A stretch of 64,000 bases of DNA from Lewinella sp. JB7 (GTDB lineage Bacteria > Bacteroidota > Bacteroidia > Chitinophagales > Saprospiraceae), in the NCBI RefSeq assembly GCF_024297185.1, contig NZ_JANCTD010000002.1, positions 186,001 through 250,000 of the forward strand. The letters run 5' to 3'. How positions within the stretch are numbered: the stretch's first letter is position 1; every line of letters begins with the position of its first letter. Positions 53,621-63,200 of the stretch are shown piece after piece. A model generated the notes under the pieces. That model was not told the DNA's origin and did no database searches. It saw nothing but the letters and a program-made list of their open reading frames with translations. The position numbers and the translations under genes were made by a program.

Positions 53621-54969
53621 TGCAGCGCATTTACGTTCCGTCCGATCTCGGTTCCCCGTTCTAGTCCGGCGTCGTTATCCTGGGGCGTATGGATACCACC
53701 GTATAGCCGGCTGTCGGCGGTTTCGGTGGCGATGTCGCTGAGCCGGGAAAACTTCCGAATGACGAAATCGACCTCCCGCACCTCGTCGCGCCGCCGGCCC
53801 TCGTGGGCACGATCGACGATGACGTGCTCGTCGCCGTGCAGGTCAGCCAGTACGGTGGCCGCCGCGGCGGCCTGAATGGCGTGGCCGGAGGGGAAGGCCG
53901 GAAACGGCGGATCGGGCCAGAAAGACTCCCACTCCGGATCGATGAACTGCGGGATGAAAGTATTGGGCCGCTCGGTGAAGAAGGAAAACTTCCACTTCCA
54001 ACAGTTGATGAAGGCATCGGCTACCGCCATCCCCGTCCGGGCGTAGGTTTCCGCGCAGTCGATGAGGGGCAGGTGCTTCTGCTCGAGCAGGAGGGTCGCC
54101 AGATAGTACGAATGTCCGGGGGGAGTGAAGGTTTCGTCCGGGTCATCCCCCCACCACAGGGCGGCTTCCTTCTGGGCCTGGGTGAGTTGCCGGTCCGTAC
54201 GGTACACTTCCATGAACTGTTCGTGATACGGCGAGCCCGGCACGGTGTCGTAGGGGATGCACGTCGGCGGTTCCATCCGGTAGTTGGCCGGCAGGAACGG
54301 GCGGTTCGTTCCCCACTCCGGGTGGAGCGGATGATGACTGAACGACTGGGCGTACAGCGGGGGCTTCCACCCACCCGGACGGTCCGGATGCACCATCTCC
54401 TTGTTAAAGTTACGCAGGTAGGCCCGGTGGCCACCGTCGCTCTTCGACCACTCAAAGATCATCGATGCCACCTGCCGTCCGTAGGCAATGGAACGTTCGG
54501 CGGTACCGTCATCGACCGTCGCCCGCACGTATCCCTCGATCTCGGCTTCCAGACTATCGATACTGGCCTTATTGGCATCGGAGGTATGGTTGTACAAGGA
54601 CCGCAGTATGGCGGCCTGGCCGGCGTTCAGGGCAAGTGGCCAGGCGTAGTCGGCTCCCGCTTCGGGTCCGGGAAGATGGCTAAGTCCGCTCAGCTGCCCC
54701 GCCAGAGACCGGCGATCCGGGTATCCGTTCACGATGGATTCGTACATCGTTACCCCGAGGTAGCCAAAGCAGCGGGAGGCATACGTCGGCGAATTTCCGG
54801 GGGTTCCCTTGGTTACGCGTAGGCTCATCTTCGCCCACGCCGTGGCCATATCGGTTTCCGTGTAAGATGTCTCTTTACCGCACGTCAGCACCAGCATCCC
54901 CAGTAACAGCAGGGCGGCGGCGCGCGGGAGCAACGAACTGACCTTAGTACTTACGCTATTTCTCTGCAT
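53605..54969 (-). CDS. Vanadium-dependent haloperoxidase lipoprotein (PAP2 fold)
   Basis: A 454-residue lipoprotein (Cys30 in VLTC). The full set of vanadate ligands of vanadium haloperoxidases is present at the right spacing: Lys327 and Arg334 (KFSFFTERP), Ser361-Gly362-His363 (PSGH), then Arg421 and axial His427 (SRLYGGIH), matching the K353/R360, S402-G403-H404, R490/H496 set of the Curvularia enzyme. Such enzymes oxidise halides with peroxide; the same fold also gives acid phosphatases, so activity is not proved. The ATG at 54969 overlaps the upstream VCBS stop by 14 bases; an in-frame start at 54990 is possible. The gene sits between two VCBS genes. Confidence 0.9.
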   Translation of the reverse strand: MQRNSVSTKVSSLLPRAAALLLLGMLVLTCGKETSYTETDMATAWAKMSLRVTKGTPGNSPTYASRCFGYLGVTMYESIVNGYPDRRSLAGQLSGLSHLPGPEAGADYAWPLALNAGQAAILRSLYNHTSDANKASIDSLEAEIEGYVRATVDDGTAERSIAYGRQVASMIFEWSKSDGGHRAYLRNFNKEMVHPDRPGGWKPPLYAQSFSHHPLHPEWGTNRPFLPANYRMEPPTCIPYDTVPGSPYHEQFMEVYRTDRQLTQAQKEAALWWGDDPDETFTPPGHSYYLATLLLEQKHLPLIDCAETYARTGMAVADAFINCWKWKFSFFTERPNTFIPQFIDPEWESFWPDPPFPAFPSGHAIQAAAAATVLADLHGDEHVIVDRAHEGRRRDEVREVDFVIRKFSRLSDIATETADSRLYGGIHTPQDNDAGLERGTEIGRNVNALQWTKG

Positions 54970-57900
54970 GCACGCTTCTCTTATATCCAACTACGGCTTC
55001 CCCGGTGATCCCAAAAAGCAGCCAGTCATCAACGACCGCTACGCTGCGTACCCCTCCCCGCAACGAGAACCCGGACCTTGTCTGCGGCACGTACGTAAAG
55101 CGACCGTCGCCCTGGCCAAGCAGTAAGGTCCCGGCATTCGCGTCGGCGGGACCGGAACGGAGCCTTGCCCGCAATTCGTTCCCGCACAGCAATAGATCAG
55201 GCACGTCGTTGCGGTCCGCATCCACAACGGTAATGGTGTGCACCGGAGCGAACTGGGCTTCCCGGGGCAGGGGGGACGTACGAAAGATACCATCCGGCTG
55301 CTGCACAAACAAGGTGGTGGCGAGGGTTTCGGCCCGTAACCAGGGCAGGTCGTCTCCCAGGTGCGGAGCGAGGGCATCCCGGTCGGCGTCCGCGTAGCTC
55401 GCGTAGGACGTGTAGGTGCTCCGCAGACCGGATAGCTGACCGAGAAGCTCGTCCCGGGTAGCATCGGGATGATTGCGGCCTTCGGTATAGTGGAAAAGAA
55501 GGGGGTCTACGCTTCCGTCCCGGTTTACGTCCGCCGCGAGTACTGAGGCGGGCGTTCCCGGGGTGACGCCGTACAGATTGTTATCTCCTTCATTGCCGAC
55601 GATCATATCCGGCCGACCGTCGCCCGTCACGTCCGCTATCCGGAGCACATTCCACCAGCCGGTAGTGGGGCCGGTAAAATATCGCTCGGTGCGATCCACA
55701 AGTTCTGCTCCCTCCCGGGCGAATACCCGGACCGGCATCCATTCACCTACCACGATCAGTTCTTCCGTGCCGTCCCCCCCGAGGTCGTACCAGGCAGCAT
55801 CGGTGACCATTCCCAGGTCGGACATTTCCTCTGCGACGCTGAAGGTGCCCCGGGCATCGGCGCGGAGCATATAGGAGACGGGAGAGCGGGGATACGCGCC
55901 GGGGACCAGTCGACCGCCCACGAAAATTTCCGTACTTCCGTTTGCTTCGTGAATGGCTACGGCACCGGTACTGACCCGCAGGTCCGGTAAGCGATCCGGA
56001 GCGAGCGTGAAGTTGCCATTACCGTCGTTCAGGTAGATGCCGTCCGTCAGGGCGGGGCTATCGGCAACGAGGTCGTGGTACCCCCCGGCGGCGACGTACA
56101 GGTCCGGTCGACCATCGCCGTTGAAGTCGTGGACACCCAGTGCGGTAACGGCCCGTTCACTGCCCGCGAAGGTTCCGGTCCGCGTAAATCCTCCCCCGGA
56201 GTCTTGCAGAAAGACCGCGCTGGCCTGCCCGTTTCCTCCGCCCATGATGACGTCCAATCTACCGTCGCCGTTGAAATAACCGGTGGCCATCACGGGGCCA
56301 GTGGCCGATAGGCTCCGGGGAAGCAGCGCTTGTCGGTCGAAGTCGCGGAAGACCGGCTCCCGGTCCGTCCACGCCAGGGGAGGGTCTGCGGAGGCGTACA
56401 GGGTGTTCTCCCGCGAACGGTTGGGGGGAGTGGTGGGTGCCGCATCCGACTCCGGTTGACGAAGGGTCAGTAGGGTATCGACCGCCAGATCCTCGAAGGT
56501 TTGTACCGGACCGTTTGGCCATTTCACGGTAAGACGTTGGACCCGCGTACCCGCCCCCAAGCCGAAATGCAGAGTCGTCGGCCCGGAAGAGAGGTAACCC
56601 CGGTTGGGAAAGAGCTCCTGAGTCTGAGCCAGGGAGTCCGTGACCAGGCGTACGTGAGCGCCAATGGCGTATGGGTTGAGCGCCGAACCTCGGAGCTTAA
56701 GTTGCAGGTAGTGACTGCTGTCGCCCGCGTCGGTGTCGTTGCGGTACAGAAAGACGGGCTGGTTAATATTGTTGACGACCAGGTCCAGATCACCATCATT
56801 GTCCAGGTCCACGGTGACTGCCCCGGTGCTGTTCGACGGACGCTCCAATCCCCAATCCCGGGTGACCTCCCCGAAAGTCCCCGAGCCGGTGTTCCGGAAA
56901 ACGTGGTTGCTGACTTCCGAAGCCGGCATTTCCTTGAGCAACTCCAGTACGTCGCTCCGCTGCATACGACCCTTCTTGGCCACGAAATCGTCCATGTACT
57001 TGATAAAATCCTGGTTGGTGTAGTCGCGCACGTAGCCGTTGGTGACGTGGAGGTCCTTCCAGCCATCGTTGTCCAGATCGGTGAGGAGCGCCGACCAGCT
57101 CCAGTCGGTGGTGGCTACCCCGGCCAGCTGCCCGATCTCCGCGAAGCTGCCGTCTCCCCGGTTGAGCTGGAGCATGTTCCGCATATTCTGGTGGTGGAAT
57201 CCACTGGCGAGGTTGAGATCGTGACGCGAGCGGTTGTCGTCGGACATGAGCAACTTGCGTCGCCGGTTACCCGCGGGAAGCATATCGAGGGTGAAAATAT
57301 CGGGCAGTCCGTCGTTATTGACGTCCGCCACGTCGCTGCCCATCGAAAAGTGACTGGTGTGCCCCAGTTGTTCCCCGAGGCGATCGGTGAAGGTGCCGTC
57401 GCCGTTGTTCAGGTAGAGGTAGTCGGGCACTTCGTAATCGTTGGAAACGTAGAAGTCGGTGAGTCCGTCGCCGTTCACGTCGCTGAGGGCGAGACCGAGG
57501 CCGTAGCTCAGCGCGGATCCGTTGATGCCGGCGGCCTCCGTGACATCGTGAAATTTCCCACCATCGTTTCGGTACAGGCGCAAACCCCGTAACGGATCGG
57601 GTTCGGCCAACAGTTGCCGGGTTTTCTCCACGTTCAGGATCGGCAACGATTTCGGGTTGTGGTTCAGCAGGAGGGCGTCGAGATCACCGTCCGCGTCGTA
57701 GTCGAAGAAGTAGGCCTGGTTGGTAAATGCGGGAAGATCGAGCCCGTACTCCGCCGCCGCCTCGCGGAAGTGGGGGCTACCGTCCGTAGTCAGGCCCTGG
57801 TGGATTAAGAGTTGGTTGCGTCGCTTATCCTCCGGGAGCATACCGGAGTAGGACAGGTAGATGTCGGGTAGGCCGTCCGCATTCACGTCCGCAATCGCGA

Positions 57901-58273
57901 CTCCCGTCTTCCAGGGGCCCGGTCGACCGCCCGCCCCGGTCATCTCCGTTACGTCCCGAAACCGAAGGTTGCCCTCGTTCAGGTAGAGTCGGTTGTCTCC
58001 CATATTGGAGGTGAAGTAGAGGTCCGGCAGATCGTCCCCGTTAAAGTCTGCCGTCGCCACGCCCCCCCCGTTGTAGAAGTATTCGTACACCAGGATGTTG
58101 GTGTTAGGGCCTTCGGTGAGCTGGTTGACGAACTCCAGGCCCGTATCGGCGGAAGAGAGCAACGCGAAGCGCGGGGCAGGGCCGTACTCTTCCGTCTCCT
58201 CTTCTGACCGGCAGCCGAGATGCAGCAAGAGGATCAGGGCGAGCAAAAGTGGTAAAGAAGGCGAAAAGCGCAT
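54956..58273 (-). CDS. Large FG-GAP/VCBS lipoprotein with central ASPIC/UnbV domain
   Basis: A 1105-residue surface-type lipoprotein (Cys21 in LLHLGC). It has two propeller blocks: about seven FG-GAP calcium loops in residues 60-480 (such as TADFNGDDLPDLYFTS and VADVNNDGLPDIFTLD), an ASPIC/UnbV domain near 500-580, and five further loops between 640 and 1070 (ATGYFNGDGRLDVIMGG, VHDFNGDGRPDLYVAAG and others). This architecture is recurrently found beside SusC/SusD genes in Bacteroidota and has no assigned function. It is preceded by a strong terminator and its own -7 box (58278-58285), four bases from the ATG. It overlaps the haloperoxidase gene by 14 bases. Confidence 0.92.
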   Translation of the reverse strand: MRFSPSLPLLLALILLLHLGCRSEEETEEYGPAPRFALLSSADTGLEFVNQLTEGPNTNILVYEYFYNGGGVATADFNGDDLPDLYFTSNMGDNRLYLNEGNLRFRDVTEMTGAGGRPGPWKTGVAIADVNADGLPDIYLSYSGMLPEDKRRNQLLIHQGLTTDGSPHFREAAAEYGLDLPAFTNQAYFFDYDADGDLDALLLNHNPKSLPILNVEKTRQLLAEPDPLRGLRLYRNDGGKFHDVTEAAGINGSALSYGLGLALSDVNGDGLTDFYVSNDYEVPDYLYLNNGDGTFTDRLGEQLGHTSHFSMGSDVADVNNDGLPDIFTLDMLPAGNRRRKLLMSDDNRSRHDLNLASGFHHQNMRNMLQLNRGDGSFAEIGQLAGVATTDWSWSALLTDLDNDGWKDLHVTNGYVRDYTNQDFIKYMDDFVAKKGRMQRSDVLELLKEMPASEVSNHVFRNTGSGTFGEVTRDWGLERPSNSTGAVTVDLDNDGDLDLVVNNINQPVFLYRNDTDAGDSSHYLQLKLRGSALNPYAIGAHVRLVTDSLAQTQELFPNRGYLSSGPTTLHFGLGAGTRVQRLTVKWPNGPVQTFEDLAVDTLLTLRQPESDAAPTTPPNRSRENTLYASADPPLAWTDREPVFRDFDRQALLPRSLSATGPVMATGYFNGDGRLDVIMGGGNGQASAVFLQDSGGGFTRTGTFAGSERAVTALGVHDFNGDGRPDLYVAAGGYHDLVADSPALTDGIYLNDGNGNFTLAPDRLPDLRVSTGAVAIHEANGSTEIFVGGRLVPGAYPRSPVSYMLRADARGTFSVAEEMSDLGMVTDAAWYDLGGDGTEELIVVGEWMPVRVFAREGAELVDRTERYFTGPTTGWWNVLRIADVTGDGRPDMIVGNEGDNNLYGVTPGTPASVLAADVNRDGSVDPLLFHYTEGRNHPDATRDELLGQLSGLRSTYTSYASYADADRDALAPHLGDDLPWLRAETLATTLFVQQPDGIFRTSPLPREAQFAPVHTITVVDADRNDVPDLLLCGNELRARLRSGPADANAGTLLLGQGDGRFTYVPQTRSGFSLRGGVRSVAVVDDWLLFGITGEAVVGYKRSVHAEK

Positions 58274-58277
58274 AAAG

Positions 58278-58285
58278 CAAATGTA
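58278..58285 (-). promoter_or_regulatory. -7 box (TACATTTG) for the VCBS-haloperoxidase-VCBS genes
   Basis: An exact TAnnTTTG match followed by C on the minus strand, just four bases from the ATG at 58273. It would let the three downstream genes be transcribed apart from susC-susD, from an almost leaderless message. No clear -33 TTG is present. Confidence 0.5.
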
Positions 58286-58309
58286 ATCAACCGCAAAAGG
58301 GGGGAAAAA

Positions 58310-58346
58310 GAAAATCCGTTCCCGGTCGGACCGGGAACGGATTTTC
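58310..58346 (-). terminator. Strong terminator or attenuator between susD and the VCBS gene
   Basis: A perfect 17-bp stem (arms 58310-58326 and 58330-58346) with a three-base loop. Read on the minus strand it is followed by TTTTT. It stands 18 bases after the susD stop and 37 bases before the next start codon, so it would end or dampen susC-susD transcription. Confidence 0.9.
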
Positions 58347-58363
58347 GTTGGGCTGGACGCAGG

Positions 58364-60256
58364 TTAGAATCCCGGGTTCTGTACCAGAAGGGGGTTGCGA
58401 CTGACCTCGTCGCGCGTGATGGCGCGGAAGTACATTTTATCGTCCCACCGCCGGTTTTCGTTCTCGGTGTTCTCCGCCACTTCGTAGGTGTACTCGTACA
58501 CCGTGGGGTCGTACTTATAGGGAACATGCGGTTGCTTGCCCGGACGAAGGTCGGCCCGGATATTGATCACCTGGACCACGTCTCCCTGCGTTTCCGCGGC
58601 GATCAGCCAGCGCCGGGCGTCGTGGTAGCGATGCTCCTCGTAGGCCATTTCGATGCGTCGTTCGTTGCGGTAGCGCTCCATCAGCTCACTGCCGGATTCG
58701 GTGATGGCGGGCATGCCCACGCGGTAGCGAATCTGGTTCAGCCAGTTGCGGGCCTCTTCCTCCTCACCCAGTTCCAGGCTGGCCTCCACGTAGTTCAGTA
58801 CGACTTCCGTGTAGCGGATAAAGGGCCAGGGCACGACCTGGGCGTTGGACTGGTTGTCCTTCAGCGCCGGGTCCGGATCGATGAACTTACGGACGTAGTA
58901 GTGGGTACGGCTTCCGTTCCAGTTTTCTACCGGGGATTCCCGCGTATCGACGCCGTTAATGGTGCCGCCGTTACCGTCGTCGTAGTAACCGGTCTGAATT
59001 TCGTTGTAGGGCTCGATGCCTACCACGTCCGCGGGCCGGGGCTTCCAGCCGGCACCGTCGTACATCACCGTGGCGTAGAAGCGCGGGTCGCGGTTCTCGA
59101 AGGGCGCGGAGGCCATGTCCTCGTCGTTCCAGTCGAAGCTCGAGCCGTCCATCATTTCGTAATCGTCGACCAACTGCTGGATGGGCGTGTTACCGGCCCA
59201 GTTGTGGTAACCGTTGGGGCCGTTGTTGATGCCGAAGTGAATGGGGCCGAGGGGCCAGTTGCTTTCCTGGGTGTAGAGGGGCGTCGCGGTACGCTGCAGA
59301 ATGAGCTCGACCGCGGCGGCGGCGTCGCCTACGGAGCTTCCGCCACCCATGGACAGGGAAACGTAGTTCTGCATCCCCTGTTCGGCGGGTACCGGTTCGG
59401 CAAGGCCCATCTTGTAGCCCGTGCCCTCATCCAGGGCGGCCTTGGCGGCATTGCGGGCGGCGGTCCAGCGCGCCGTGCGGTCACCTCCGGTGTAGGCCAG
59501 CAGGTTAATGTCGCTGTAGCCGGCGATGGTAGCGGACTTCGCGGAGAAGGACGCGGCATCGTGCATGTCGCTGGCGGCGTAGAGCAGTATGCGGGACTTG
59601 AGGGCCAGAGCGGCCAGGCGGGAGGTACGGCCCGGGGTTTCGGGCTTTCCTTCCAGCATGGTGGCTGCCTTATCCAGGTCCTCAACGATGAAGTTCACCG
59701 TTTCTTCCCAGCTTGAGCGGGCGATGGTGTAATCCTCGTCGAGGCCGTAGGGGGTTTTGATCAGCGGAACGCCGCCGTAAAAGCGCGCCAGCTGGTGGTA
59801 GTAGTACGCCCGCAGGAAGTGGGCTTCCCCCATCAGTCGCTCGCGCAGCTCGTCGTCCTCGAAGGTGCTATTCGGCAATTCCTGCAGCGCGATATTGGCC
59901 TGGCGAATGGCCAGGTACATCACGTCCCACCGGTAGGTCGGGCTCATCCAGCCGGTGTTGGCCGGGGACTCGGTGCCTTCGGTGAAGGTATTGATGTTCC
60001 GTCCGGCGTGAGTGAACATGGCTTCGTCGGTGATGGAGGCCAGCATCTGCTCCTCGAAGCCGCCGTAGCCCAGGAAGGAGTAGACGTTGTAGATGAAGGC
60101 TTCGGACAGCGGTCCGTCGGCCCAGGTGGCTTCGCTGGAGATGCTATCGAGCGGTTCGGTGTTGAGGAAGTCGGTATCGCACGCTGAGATCAGCAGGACG
60201 GCAAGGATCCCAACCGTCGACAACAGCCGGTAACCGGCGTTTTTTATGGTATTCAT
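58364..60256 (-). CDS. SusD/RagB-family lipoprotein of the haloperoxidase locus
   Basis: A 630-residue SusD-family lipoprotein (Cys26 in LLISAC; the ATG at 60256 is preferred to one at 60274 because the former begins the signal peptide). Family segments: EAHFLRAYYYHQLARFYGGVPLI near 130-155, the WPFIRYTEVVLNYVEASLELGE segment near 495-520, RRIEMAYEEHRYHDARRW near 555, and the end LVQNPGF. It begins 20 bases after the susC stop (two bases for the longer start), so it is coupled to susC. It is over 100 residues longer than the other SusD in this window. The substrate is unknown. Confidence 0.94.
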   Translation of the reverse strand: MNTIKNAGYRLLSTVGILAVLLISACDTDFLNTEPLDSISSEATWADGPLSEAFIYNVYSFLGYGGFEEQMLASITDEAMFTHAGRNINTFTEGTESPANTGWMSPTYRWDVMYLAIRQANIALQELPNSTFEDDELRERLMGEAHFLRAYYYHQLARFYGGVPLIKTPYGLDEDYTIARSSWEETVNFIVEDLDKAATMLEGKPETPGRTSRLAALALKSRILLYAASDMHDAASFSAKSATIAGYSDINLLAYTGGDRTARWTAARNAAKAALDEGTGYKMGLAEPVPAEQGMQNYVSLSMGGGSSVGDAAAAVELILQRTATPLYTQESNWPLGPIHFGINNGPNGYHNWAGNTPIQQLVDDYEMMDGSSFDWNDEDMASAPFENRDPRFYATVMYDGAGWKPRPADVVGIEPYNEIQTGYYDDGNGGTINGVDTRESPVENWNGSRTHYYVRKFIDPDPALKDNQSNAQVVPWPFIRYTEVVLNYVEASLELGEEEEARNWLNQIRYRVGMPAITESGSELMERYRNERRIEMAYEEHRYHDARRWLIAAETQGDVVQVINIRADLRPGKQPHVPYKYDPTVYEYTYEVAENTENENRRWDDKMYFRAITRDEVSRNPLLVQNPGF

Positions 60257-60276
60257 GATCGGTTGTGGTTGCATGA

Positions 60277-63200
60277 TTAAAGGGTAATATTGAAGCCTAC
60301 GTTGATCACGCGGGTCTGGGGGTAGTAGACGCCCGAGCTGTTGGTGGCTTCGGGGTCAAAGAAGTCGAGGCTGTCGAAGGTGATCAGGTTGTAGCCGTTT
60401 ACGTAAGCGCGCACGCCGCGGAGAGGCAGTCGGTCGACCAGGTTTCCGGGCAGGGTGTAGCCGAGTTCGGCGTTCTTCAGGCGGACGTAGTTCTTGCTGA
60501 ACAACCAGTAGGTGTTGTTGCCGTAGTTGCCGCCCGTGTAGTAAGTGTCGCCGCGGCTGGCCAAACGGGGATCGGTACTGCTGGGGTTATCGATGCTCCA
60601 GCGGTTGTCGTAGTGGTACTTGAGGTAGTTGCCGATGTCACCGGATTCCGTCTGCACGCGCAGGGAAGATCCGGTAGCGCCCTGGAAGAGTACGGAGAGG
60701 TCAAAGCCCCGGTAGCTGGCCGACAGGTTGGCCCCGAAGTTGAAGGTCGGGGTTCCGTTGTCCTCGATCCGTACCCGGTCGTCGCCGTCGATGACGCCGT
60801 CGCCGTTGATGTCCTTGAACTTCATGTCACCGGGGAGTAGTTGCCCCGTTACGGCACTGTAGTCGAGCTCGGTGTTGTCGATCTCCTGCTGGTTGAGGAA
60901 TACCCCATCCGATTCGTAGACGAGGTAGGCGCCGATGGGCTTTCCTTCCTGCAGCTGGTACTCCGGAGCGCCGGGGATCTCATCCATGAAGATCACTTTG
61001 TTCTTGGCGTAGCCTCCGTTGATGCCGAAGCGGTACTTGAAGGCGTTACCGGCGTTGCTGTTGTAGCCGAGATTGAATTCGAAGCCCTTGTTCTCTACTT
61101 CACCGGCGTTGACCGGGGGCAGCAGGCTGTTGATGCCGGAAGAGGACGGGGTGGAGCCCGTCTTCTGGATCAGGATCTGGGTCCGCACGTTCTTGAAGTA
61201 CTCCAGGGTCATGTCGACCCGGTTTCCGAAGAGGACGGCGTCCACTCCGAAGTTCAGGTTATTGGCTCGTTCCCAGGTGAAGCTGGGGTTGGCCAGCAGT
61301 TGCTCCCGCAGCGTGGTTACGACCACGCTGTTAATGGGGTAGTTGCCGAAGCCGTAGGTAGAGAGGAAGGCGTACTCCTGGAGCTCGTTATTGAAGAATA
61401 CCTGGTCGTTACCCATCTGGCCGTAGCTCGCGCGCAGCTTCAGGAAGTCGATGCCGGGTACGTTGAAGAAGTCTTCGTTCGTAAGGTTCCAGCCGGCCAG
61501 GATGCCGGGAAAGAAGCCGAAGCGGTCCTGCTCGGGGAAGATGTACGAACCGTCGTAACGGAAGATGAATTCCACGAGGTACTTGTCCTGGAAGTCATAC
61601 TGGGCACGACCGTAGTATCCCAGGCGGGCGCGGTTGTAGCCGGAGCCGCCCGTGTTCTGGTTCAGCGACCCGCCCGCGAAGAGTTGGTCGACGGCACTGG
61701 AGATGTAGTTTCTGCGGTAGGCGAAGTAGTCTTCCCCCTCGAAGGTTTCCCGGGTTACGCCGGCCATCAGTCCGAGGCTGTGCCCTCCCGCAATTTCCGT
61801 GTCGTAGTTCAGGCGGGCGGAGAGGTTAGTGTTGAGGGTGGTTTCGTTGCCCTGCTGCAGCCGGGGGTCCGTGAAGTTGGACCGGGTGGCGCCCTCCAGG
61901 AGGGGGGTTACGCCGTCCGCTTCGTAGCTGACGCGGTCCCAGTAGTAAAGTTTCCAGGGGGTCTGCCACCGCTTTCTGCTCTCGTTGCTGTGGTCGACGG
62001 CGGCGGAGAGGTTCAGGGCCAGTCCTTCCACCCAGGGGTTGGTCAGGTTGATCGAACCGTTGGTCTGAATGTAGTCGGTGGGGTTGTCTTCGTAACCCGT
62101 GGCGTTGGTCGTAATGACGTAGGGGTTCTGTCCGTTCTCGATGTCCGGACCGGGCAGACCGTTCGGCCAGACTTCGGGTTCGGTGGGGCGGCCGCGCATG
62201 AGCATCCGGAAAATGGAACCGGCACTCTCCGTGGGGTAGCGACGATCCTCGCGGCGTACCATCATACCGAGGCTCGTGGTGATGTAGTCGCTGACGTCCG
62301 CGTCGAGGTTGATGCGGAAGTTATACTGCTTGTACTTGGTGGCCGTGTTTTTGTAGAAAGCGTCCTGAGTGGTGTAGCCCAGGGAGGCGAGGTAGCGCAG
62401 GTTCTCCGTTCCTCCGTTGACCTGGAGGTTATGTCGTCCCTGCGGCGCCCAGTTCTGGAAGGCATCGCCGAACCAGTCGGTATCGGGGTAGCCCCAGGGG
62501 TCGCTGCCTTCACCGTGCAGTCGTACGGCTTCGGGACTGTAGTTGGCGTTCAGCGTGCCGACGCCGTCGGTGGGGGAATCGTAGGTGCCCGTGGTCTGGA
62601 TCGCTTCCCAGGCGGCGCCCCATTCGTCGACGGGGATGCTCTGGTAGATCGGCAATTCATTCATGATCGTGGCGTACTCCACGGCGTTGGCCATTTGGGG
62701 TACGGTGGTCGGCTGTGCCCATCCCTGATTGAAGTCATAGGAGATGGTGGGTTTGCCCGTGGTACCCCGTTTGGTGGTCACCAGAATAGCACCGTTCGCC
62801 GCACGCGCTCCGTAGATGGCCGCGGAAGCATCCTTCAGAACCGAAATGGACTCGATGTCCTGGGGATTGAGGCGGGCGAGGCCACCCTCACGGTCGGGAA
62901 CACCGTCGATTACGATCAGGGGACTGCTGTTGCCGAGGGTGTTCTGCCCACGAATGTTGATGCGGGCGTCATCCGCGCCGGGCTCGCCGCTGGGCTGAAT
63001 GACCACGACCCCCGGCAGACGGCCGGCGAGCGAGGCCCCCAGGTTTACGGACGGTGACCGTTCGAGGGATCCCCCCTCCAGGGCAACAACGGCTCCCGTA
63101 ACGGTCGCTTTCTTCTGCTTACCGTAGGCCACCACGACGACCTCGTCCAGAAGTTCTCCGCTGGCCAGTGCGAGGGAAATGTTATCGTTCTCGCCAACCG

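Noticed and set aside
60841-63057. A 738-codon open frame on the plus strand
   Set aside because: It is antisense to the second susC, its translation is a Val/Gly/Glu-rich low-complexity sequence with no domain, and such frames are expected opposite GC-rich genes.
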